Origin: an uncultured Solobacterium sp.
GTDB lineage: Bacteria; Bacillota_I; Bacilli_A; Erysipelotrichales; Erysipelotrichaceae
DNA: 5,451 bases
Direction: 5' to 3'
NCBI GenBank assembly: GCA_905235315.1
Contig: CAJOLG010000125.1
Location: forward strand, 1 to 5,451
Shown here: one piece after another, positions 1 through 4,514 of the stretch
Layout of the letters: every line of letters starts with the position of its first letter
Position numbering within the stretch: the stretch's first letter is position 1
Made by a program: the position numbers and the translations under genes
The notes under the pieces: model-generated
Seen by the model: only the letters and a program-made list of their open reading frames with translations
What the model was told of the DNA's origin: nothing
Databases searched by the model: none

Positions 1-112
1 TCTGCAGGGACCTGCAGTATTCCTGGCAAGCGACGCATCCAATTTCGTAAACGGCCACATTCTCTATGTGGACGGCGGTATTCTTGCATACATCGGCAAG
101 CAGCCGGAGTGA
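1..112 (+). CDS. Short-chain dehydrogenase, gluconate 5-dehydrogenase/KduD-like (C-terminal end only)
   Basis: Only the last 36 codons are present, read from base 2 to a TGA at 110-112; the 5' part lies outside the window. The visible peptide has the usual C-terminal block of classical SDR enzymes: FLASDASNFVNG, then the VDGG turn, then a tail ending AYIGKQPE. In this family the block closes the substrate pocket and forms part of the tetramer interface; the catalytic Ser-Tyr-Lys and the NAD(P)-binding glycines are not in view. The tail resembles gluconate 5-dehydrogenases and the related KduD/DhuD ketouronate reductases, which are cytoplasmic NAD(P)(H)-dependent enzymes acting on 5-ketogluconate or unsaturated-uronate products. 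I infer one of these activities but cannot choose between them from 36 residues. The convergent neighbour uxaC supports a sugar-acid role. A terminator follows about 40 bases after the stop. Confidence 0.8.
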   Translation, partial: LQGPAVFLASDASNFVNGHILYVDGGILAYIGKQPE

Positions 113-152
113 TTGAGGCAGCGGGGAATCCAAACCTCCTAAATATGAGCGG

Positions 153-183
153 AAAAGGCAGACGTTCACCCAGTCTGCTTTTT
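153..183 (+). terminator. Rho-independent terminator of the SDR gene
   Basis: GCAGAC (158-163) pairs with GTCTGC (173-178) around a 9-base loop. An A-run (153-156) precedes the stem and a run of five T (179-183) follows it. It lies about 40 bases after the dehydrogenase stop on the same strand. Confidence 0.8.
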
Positions 184-210
184 CTGCGTTTTTGTTTGTC
201 ACAATCATAC

Positions 211-243
211 AAAAACCCCCGCGATGCTTCTTCGCGGAGGTTT
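211..243 (-). terminator. Rho-independent terminator of uxaC
   Basis: Bases 214-224 pair with 232-242 around a 7-base loop; read on the minus strand the hairpin is followed by TTTTT (211-215). The single imperfect pair (218 with 238) is a G·U wobble in the minus-strand RNA but a C·A mismatch in the plus-strand RNA, so the structure is built for uxaC. It begins about 24 bases after the uxaC stop. Confidence 0.88.
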
Positions 244-266
244 GCGGTGAACAGAGGTTTTTGGAA

Positions 267-1712
267 TCAAAGGCCGAAATAGCGTTCGGCATTATAGAAA
301 CAGATGCCTTCAACGATTGTCCGGAGTGCTGCGTCATCATTCGGGAACTCCCCGTCTTCGACCCATTTGCCGATCTGATTGCAGAGGATGCGGCGGAAGT
401 ATTCGTGGCGGGTATAGCTCAGGAAGCTGCGGCTGTCCGTCAGCATCCCAATGAAGCTTCCGAGCACACCGAGTCTGCCGAGAATCTGCAGGTGGCGGAC
501 CATACCGTCTTTGGTATCATTGAACCACCATGCGGCACCGAGCTGTACGCGGCTCGGGACATCGCTGTCGCACTGGAAACATCCGCAGATCGTTGCGACG
601 AGATCCATATCGCTCGGATTCAGGGAGTAGAGGATGGTCTTCGGGCACTGGCCGGTATAAGTCAGGCAGCTGAGCAGTCCCTGGATGCCATGCACGCAGT
701 TATGCGCATCCATAGCGTCAAAGCCGGTGTCTGCACCGTAACGTTCAAAGTACTTCCGGTTGGTGTTGCGGATCGCATTGTAATGCAGCTGCATTGCGAC
801 ATTGTTGTCGGCATACATTCTGCCGAGACCCGTCATGAGATAGGACTGCCAGTCACGGCGTTCTTCTTCACTGACGGCTTCGCCGGCCATCGCTTTTCGG
901 AATGCAATATCGGCTTTTGCGGCATTCGCTCCGGTGAACGGAATCTCTTCGATGCCGTGGTCGCTTGCCCGGCAGCCGAGGCTTACGAAGAAGAGAAGGC
1001 GCATTTCAAGGGCTTTGAGACAGCTGTCGGCGCCCTCGATCGCAATACCGGATACTTCAGAAAGCTGATTCATATAGGAATCAAATCCTGCCAGATGGAC
1101 GTTCAGTGCCCTGTCCGGACGGAAGCTCGGGCAGACCTGAACCTGGATAGAAGGGTCTTCCTTGATTTTGAGATGCCATTCAAGGGAGTCCACCGGATCG
1201 TCGGTTGTGCCGATGAAGCGAACATTGGAAGCTTCGATCAGTCCTCTGACCGTGCACCTGGGGTCATTGCGGAGCTTCTCGTTGCAGATGTCCCAGATTT
1301 CCTGTGCGTTGGCGCCGTTGATCGGTTTCTCATAACCGAAATACTTCTTGAGTTCAAGCTGGCACCAGTGGTTCATCGGGTTGCCGATGGTCTTCTCCAT
1401 CGTCTCCGCAAACTTCTGGAACCGTTCGCGGTCGGGCTTGTCACCGGTGATGTATTCTTCGCTGACCCCGTTGCAGCGCATCAGGCGCCACTTGTAGTGA
1501 TCACCGAAGTAATAGTCACTTCCGTCAGCGCGCTTCTGGTGGCCGCCGAGCCATACCTGTGTGATGTTTTCAAACTTCCGGTCCTCATAGATTTCCTGAG
1601 GGGGAATGTGACAATGATAGTCAATGATCGGAAGGTTCTCCGCATAATCGTGAAACAGATGCTTCGCTGTGTCGTTCTGCAGCAGGAAGTCTTTGCCCAT
1701 GTATTCTTTCAT
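267..1712 (-). CDS. uxaC: Uronate (glucuronate/galacturonate) isomerase UxaC
   Basis: UxaC (EC 5.3.1.12) is a cytoplasmic enzyme that isomerises D-glucuronate to D-fructuronate and D-galacturonate to D-tagaturonate, the first step of the hexuronate pathway. From the chosen start the protein has 481 residues, close to the usual 465-475. Visible family landmarks are the amidohydrolase-type metal motif HCH (His33, His35) after PIIDY, DHYKWRLMR at 71-79, NPMNHW at 111-116, TTDDPVD at 169-175, WWF at 395-397 and the LTDSRSF block around Asp426, followed by the RHEYFRR helix at 435-441. The frame stays open to 1805 through a TTG, but I chose the ATG at 1710-1712. It has GGAGG 5 bases upstream, gives the family N-terminus (MKEYMGKDFLL), and the longer form would begin inside the predicted -35 box. 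The gene has its own promoter and terminator, so it appears monocistronic. The convergent SDR may serve the same catabolism. No key residue seems missing. Confidence 0.97.
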   Translation of the reverse strand: MKEYMGKDFLLQNDTAKHLFHDYAENLPIIDYHCHIPPQEIYEDRKFENITQVWLGGHQKRADGSDYYFGDHYKWRLMRCNGVSEEYITGDKPDRERFQKFAETMEKTIGNPMNHWCQLELKKYFGYEKPINGANAQEIWDICNEKLRNDPRCTVRGLIEASNVRFIGTTDDPVDSLEWHLKIKEDPSIQVQVCPSFRPDRALNVHLAGFDSYMNQLSEVSGIAIEGADSCLKALEMRLLFFVSLGCRASDHGIEEIPFTGANAAKADIAFRKAMAGEAVSEEERRDWQSYLMTGLGRMYADNNVAMQLHYNAIRNTNRKYFERYGADTGFDAMDAHNCVHGIQGLLSCLTYTGQCPKTILYSLNPSDMDLVATICGCFQCDSDVPSRVQLGAAWWFNDTKDGMVRHLQILGRLGVLGSFIGMLTDSRSFLSYTRHEYFRRILCNQIGKWVEDGEFPNDDAALRTIVEGICFYNAERYFGL

Positions 1713-1717
1713 ACCAT

Positions 1718-1722
1718 CCTCC
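1718..1722 (-). promoter_or_regulatory. Ribosome binding site of uxaC (decides the start)
   Basis: GGAGG on the minus strand lies 5 bases before the ATG at 1712. No comparable site precedes the in-frame TTG at 1805 or the internal ATG between them. Confidence 0.85.
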
Positions 1723-1776
1723 GTAATTTGGGTAAACTGGTTTATATTCCAGAGTGTTTTTTGATCTTGCAGTACA

Positions 1777-1805
1777 ATCCTAACACCCATGAATATGCGT
1801 GTCAA
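1777..1805 (-). promoter_or_regulatory. Sigma-A-type promoter of uxaC
   Basis: On the minus strand a perfect -35 TTGACA (1800-1805) is followed after exactly 17 bases by TAGGAT (1777-1782), which matches TATAAT at 4 of 6 positions. Transcription would start near 1770, leaving a leader of roughly 58 bases before the uxaC ATG. Confidence 0.72.
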
Positions 1806-1811
1806 CGCAAC

Positions 1812-1860
1812 TTTTCACCAAATTCGTTAAACTTGTTCCGGAAAGGTGAAACGGTTTACT
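1812..1860. promoter_or_regulatory. Candidate operator upstream of the uxaC promoter
   Basis: TTTCACC (1813-1819) and GGTGAAA (1845-1851) form a 7-bp inverted repeat with 25 bases between the arms, starting a few bases upstream of the -35 box. The right arm belongs to an imperfect palindrome with a central CG (1845-1860, GGTGAAACGGTTTACT) that loosely resembles operators of LacI-family repressors. Hexuronate genes are commonly induced through GntR- or LacI-type regulators, but no regulator gene is visible here, so the role is inferred. Confidence 0.35.
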
Positions 1861-1886
1861 AACGGCAGGGCTGATCCGGCAAAAGA

Positions 1887-1918
1887 AAAAGGGATGCGAA
1901 GCTGCTTGCATCCCTTTT
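1887..1918 (-). terminator. Rho-independent terminator of the aminotransferase gene
   Basis: AAAAGGGATGC (1887-1897) and GCATCCCTTTT (1908-1918) form a perfect 11-bp stem with a 10-base loop. On the minus strand it is followed by further T residues (complement of 1881-1886). It begins 7 bases after the aminotransferase stop codon and separates that gene from uxaC. The plus strand also has a short T-run, but no plus-strand gene reads into it. Confidence 0.92.
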
Positions 1919-1925
1919 GACTCTG

Positions 1926-3218
1926 TCAGGCGGTTTTTTCCTTCAGGTATTTTTCCGCACTTACGATTCTTACACAGAGGGTGAAGATTTCCATTGCCCG
2001 GATCAAGTCTTCCGTGCTCGGATACGTAGGTGCGATCCGGATGTTGGAATCATTGGGATCCTTTCCGTACGGCCACGTTGCGCCGGCCGGCGTGATCACA
2101 AGACCGGCTTTCTTGGCATGGGCGACAATACTCTTTGCGCATCCCGGAAGGGAGTCAAAGAGGATAAAGTAGCCGCCGAGCGGATTGGTCCATGTGCCGA
2201 TCCCGAGTTCGCCGAGATCGCGTTCAAGAATGGATTCCACCGCTTCAAATTTCGGACGGATGATAGCCGCGTGTTTGCGCATATGCTCGACAAGACCGTG
2301 AATGTCGCCGAAGAAGCGGACATGCCGGAGCTGGTTGACCTTGTCATGACCGATGGTCTGACGCTTCAGGTGAGCCAGGAAATCATCCATATTGTTCGGG
2401 CTGGTCGCAACTGCTGCGATTCCGCTGCCCGGGAAGGTGATTTTGGAAGTGGAGGAGAACTTGTAAACAAGATCCGGGTTGCCTGCCCGCTTGCATTCTG
2501 CCAGGATTTCAATCAGGTAATCCTGCCGGTCATCGTACAGATGATGCACGCCGTAGGCGTTGTCCCAGAAGATACGGAAGTCATTGGCTGCCGGTTCCAG
2601 GCGCGCGAAGCGGCGCACGGTATCATCCGAGTAGGAGATGCCCTGCGGGTTGGAATACTTCGGTACGCACCAGATTCCCTTGATGGACTCATCGGAACTG
2701 ACAAGCGACTCCACCATATCCATATCCGGGCCGGTCGGTGTCATCGGAACCGGAATCATTTTGATTCCGAAATACTCGGTGATCGCAAAATGGCGGTCAT
2801 AACCCGGTACCGGGCAGAGAAACTTCACTTCCGGGAGTTTACACCAGGGAGTGTTGCCCATAATGCCGTGGGTCCAGGCCCGGCTGATTGTATCAAACAT
2901 GACATTCAGGGAAGAGTTTCCGTAGATGATAATATCTTTCGGGTTATTCTCCATCATGTCGCCGATCAGCGTCCGTGCTTCGCTGATTCCGCTGAGCTGG
3001 CCGTAATTCCGGCAGTCGGTGCCGTCTTCACAGGTAAGATCGGAACTGGAATCGAGCACATCCATCATTCCCATTGACAGGTCAAGCTGTTCCTGGCCGG
3101 GTTTGCCGCGGCTCATATCGAGATGAATGCCCATTGCCTGAATTCTGTGGTATTCCTTCCGCAGTTCGGTAAGTTCGGCTTTGAGCTCATCCGGTGTCAT
3201 TTCACTATAGGGTTTCAT
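1926..3218 (-). CDS. Aspartate-type aminotransferase, class I/II subgroup Ic
   Basis: This is a 430-residue PLP-dependent fold-type I aminotransferase, expected in the cytoplasm. The sequence style (YGNSSLNVMFDT at 99-110, CPVPGYDRHF at 135-144) matches the group known as aspartate aminotransferase Ic (Pfam Asp_aminotransf; Corynebacterium AspT is a studied member), which exchanges amino groups between aspartate and 2-oxoglutarate. Visible PLP-site residues are Asn190 in KYSNPQG, Asp219 and Tyr222 in FWDNAYG, and the Schiff-base lysine Lys259 in SSTSK. Arg394 in SNIRIAP is the expected substrate-carboxylate arginine. Length is typical and nothing is truncated. The ATG at 3218 is preceded by GGGAGGTG four bases away. 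Separate promoter and terminator make it a single-gene unit, so neighbours say little about its job. The family is firm; aspartate as the physiological substrate is inferred. Confidence 0.92.
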   Translation of the reverse strand: MKPYSEMTPDELKAELTELRKEYHRIQAMGIHLDMSRGKPGQEQLDLSMGMMDVLDSSSDLTCEDGTDCRNYGQLSGISEARTLIGDMMENNPKDIIIYGNSSLNVMFDTISRAWTHGIMGNTPWCKLPEVKFLCPVPGYDRHFAITEYFGIKMIPVPMTPTGPDMDMVESLVSSDESIKGIWCVPKYSNPQGISYSDDTVRRFARLEPAANDFRIFWDNAYGVHHLYDDRQDYLIEILAECKRAGNPDLVYKFSSTSKITFPGSGIAAVATSPNNMDDFLAHLKRQTIGHDKVNQLRHVRFFGDIHGLVEHMRKHAAIIRPKFEAVESILERDLGELGIGTWTNPLGGYFILFDSLPGCAKSIVAHAKKAGLVITPAGATWPYGKDPNDSNIRIAPTYPSTEDLIRAMEIFTLCVRIVSAEKYLKEKTA

Positions 3219-3222
3219 CGTT

Positions 3223-3230
3223 CACCTCCC
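3223..3230 (-). promoter_or_regulatory. Ribosome binding site of the aminotransferase gene
   Basis: GGGAGGTG on the minus strand ends 4 bases before the ATG at 3218. This near-consensus site fixes the start. Confidence 0.85.
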
Positions 3231-3278
3231 TGTATTTTCCGGGTCCGAAAAATGAAAGATCCGTCAAACATCTCTAAT

Positions 3279-3307
3279 ATTTTACAGAAACATTCTTTCA
3301 AAGTGAA
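3279..3307 (-). promoter_or_regulatory. Probable promoter of the aminotransferase gene
   Basis: On the minus strand TTCACT (3302-3307, 4 of 6 matches to the -35 consensus) is followed after 17 bases by TAAAAT (3279-3284, 5 of 6 matches to the -10). Transcription would begin near 3272, giving a leader of about 54 bases. The region is AT-rich, so other -10-like hexamers exist and this assignment is moderate. Confidence 0.5.
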
Positions 3308-3320
3308 TGAAAACTTTCAT
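3307..3320. promoter_or_regulatory. Palindrome at the edge of the aminotransferase promoter
   Basis: ATGAAA (3307-3312) and TTTCAT (3315-3320) form a perfect 6-bp inverted repeat separated by 2 bases, touching the upstream edge of the predicted -35 box. Further copies of the same half-site occur at 3252-3258 (ATGAAAG) and 3295-3300 (CTTTCA). The layout suits a dimeric transcription factor, but which one is unknown. Confidence 0.3.
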
Positions 3321-3390
3321 ATAATTTGATAATCTTTGCGGCCGTGAAGACATGGGAGAGGGGTTCTGCCGAATTCTTCCCGCGGCACAG

Positions 3391-3416
3391 AAAAACCCGG
3401 ATCAGGGAATCCGGGT
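3391..3416 (-). terminator. Rho-independent terminator of the tRNA-Leu gene
   Basis: ACCCGGAT (3395-3402) and ATCCGGGT (3409-3416) form a perfect 8-bp stem with a 6-base loop, followed on the minus strand by TTTT (3391-3394). It lies 13 bases beyond the tRNA 3' end. Confidence 0.9.
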
Positions 3417-3429
3417 CTTCTCATCAATC

Positions 3430-3511
3430 TGCGGATAACAGGACTTGAACCTGCACGGGTCACCCCATCGGATTCTAAGTCCGACGCGTCTGCCAGTTTC
3501 GCCATATCCGC
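3430..3511 (-). tRNA. tRNA-Leu, anticodon UAG
   Basis: The 82-base gene folds as a class II tRNA with a long variable arm, as expected for leucine. The acceptor stem GCGGATA (minus-strand 5' end, complement of 3505-3511) pairs fully with TATCCGC, followed by discriminator A (complement of 3430). The anticodon stem TCGGA/TCCGA encloses the loop CTTAGAA, placing the UAG anticodon at 3475-3477; it reads CUA and, by wobble, other CUN codons. The variable arm has a GGG/CCC pairing, and the T-arm GCAGG-TTCAAGT-CCTGT has a standard loop with 4 Watson-Crick pairs. CCA is not encoded after the discriminator, so it must be added by nucleotidyltransferase. It has its own extended -10 promoter and a terminator just downstream, so it is a single-tRNA unit. 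Confidence 0.97.
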
Positions 3512-3547
3512 ATAATAAAACACGTGCGTTCTGATTATAGCACGTGT
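3512..3547 (-). terminator. Probable terminator of the ABC transporter unit, overlapping the tRNA promoter
   Basis: ACACGTGC (3520-3527) and GCACGTGT (3540-3547) form a perfect 8-bp stem with a 12-base loop. On the minus strand it is followed by TTTATTAT (3512-3519). It lies 12 bases after the permease stop and ends directly against the tRNA 5' end. The broken T-tract is weaker than in the other terminators here. The loop contains the -10 box of the tRNA promoter. Confidence 0.6.
3534..3542 (-). promoter_or_regulatory. Extended -10 promoter of tRNA-Leu
   Basis: The minus strand reads TGCTATAAT, a perfect -10 box (3534-3539) with the extended TGn element. No good -35 is present: TTAAGC or TAAGCA at about 17-18 bases match only 3 of 6. 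Transcription would start near 3527, about 16 bases before the mature tRNA 5' end. Confidence 0.75.
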
Positions 3548-3559
3548 CTTTTCCTTTGC

Positions 3560-4513
3560 TTAACGTCCGTCTTTGTCGATCTGTTCCAGGAACAGGATAC
3601 CGACAATTGCGAAGAACGCCCCCATCGCAATCAGGATGCCCCATTCTTTATAGACGTTTGCGGCCGTGAACGTGTACTCGGGATTCATCATATTCTTTGT
3701 GGATGCCTCACCGATGATATCCCAGATCTCGGTTTCCCGGATGTACTTATAGACCAGCCGGATCTCGGGTACCGTCGTCAGTTTGTTTACGGCAGCGTGC
3801 AGGGTGATTGAGGGAAGCGAATTGAAGTTTCCCACGGTACAGATCGTACGGATTCCCCAACGGCTGATCGTAAACTTGGAGACCGTATCGATGGCGCCCC
3901 GCAGGGTAAACGCGACGCCGGAGAAGATCAGCTGGACAATCAGCAGGAAGGGGACCACCGTCATTGCGGCAGTCGTCGTTTTGACGATACAGGATACCAT
4001 CAGTGCCATCATATCTGCAGCGTAAGTGATGATGAACAGGGTGATGCCGAAGTCAACGAGGAAGGAGCCGGTAACCGGACCGGCAGTCGGAAACGGAAAA
4101 CGGGGAGCCAGCAGTAAGGAATAAACAACAAGCTGGATGATCGTCTGACCGAGGCACAGCACTGCCTGATAAATCATCTGGGCAGCGATATACGAGGTGA
4201 TATGCATGCCGGCCCGGTGTTCCCGCTTGATAATCGGGCGTTCCTTACAGACGGACTGGATACTGTTGAAGAATCCGTTCCAGATGCAGACGCAGGCAAA
4301 TGCGAGCGCACCGACCTGGGTGCCTTCCATATTGACGAAGACATTGTCAATGACACAGGAAACAATCACCGATACGATGACTGCCATCGGAAAAACTTTC
4401 CAGTTGCCTTCGTTAAAGAAAATACGGAACAGTTTTCCGAGGAAGATCCATATCTGCCCTAAGTGTTCGATATGTCGGCTGCGGCTATTTGTTCCTTCTG
4501 AAAAACTGGGCAT
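3560..4513 (-). CDS. ABC-2 type permease subunit of an ABCG-like exporter
   Basis: A 317-residue integral membrane protein, expected to be the membrane half of an exporter driven by the ATPase encoded one base upstream. Hydrophobic segments fall at about 40-57, 66-84, 106-136, 150-178, 183-203 and 290-310, the six-helix plan of ABC-2 permeases. Between segments 2 and 3 the polar stretch CKERPIIKREHRAGM (89-103) resembles the connecting/coupling helix of ABCG transporters, which contacts the ATPase. A loop of about 85 residues before the last helix would be extracytoplasmic. The first in-frame ATG (4522) directly abuts the GAAGGAGG site, so I chose the ATG at 4511-4513, which has a 9-base spacer. 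The ribosome binding site lies in the last codons of the ATPase gene, implying translational coupling. In related systems this domain is often fused to the ATPase; here it is separate. The substrate cannot be told from sequence. Confidence 0.85.
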   Translation of the reverse strand: MPSFSEGTNSRSRHIEHLGQIWIFLGKLFRIFFNEGNWKVFPMAVIVSVIVSCVIDNVFVNMEGTQVGALAFACVCIWNGFFNSIQSVCKERPIIKREHRAGMHITSYIAAQMIYQAVLCLGQTIIQLVVYSLLLAPRFPFPTAGPVTGSFLVDFGITLFIITYAADMMALMVSCIVKTTTAAMTVVPFLLIVQLIFSGVAFTLRGAIDTVSKFTISRWGIRTICTVGNFNSLPSITLHAAVNKLTTVPEIRLVYKYIRETEIWDIIGEASTKNMMNPEYTFTAANVYKEWGILIAMGAFFAIVGILFLEQIDKDGR

Positions 4514-4514
4514 G

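Noticed and set aside
135..140. AGGAGG on the minus strand between the SDR gene and the terminators
   Set aside because: No ATG, GTG or TTG follows at a workable distance and no open frame continues, so it is not a start site.
192..1862. Long plus-strand open frame of 556 codons opposite uxaC
   Set aside because: It is fully antisense to an unmistakable uxaC, has no recognisable protein motif or ribosome binding site, and runs through both the uxaC terminator and the uxaC promoter. It is a shadow of the codon pattern of the real gene.
1917..3077. Plus-strand open frame of 386 codons opposite the aminotransferase
   Set aside because: Its antisense partner has all the PLP-enzyme motifs; this frame has none and begins inside the terminator region of the real gene.
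3367..3387. Small hairpin TGCCG/CGGCA downstream of the tRNA terminator
   Set aside because: The stem is only 5 bp with an 11-base loop and no T-tail; it is weak and easily a chance pairing.
3430..3511. tRNA-Leu as an integration (att) site
   Set aside because: tRNA genes often serve as attachment sites, but I saw no second copy of the tRNA 3' end, no integrase and no change in gene character around it.
3317..3644. Two short minus-strand open frames across the tRNA-Leu gene (3317-3523 and 3402-3644)
   Set aside because: Peptides such as MAKLADASDLESDGV are the well-known false translations of tRNA-Leu genes, and the frames cover the tRNA and its terminator.
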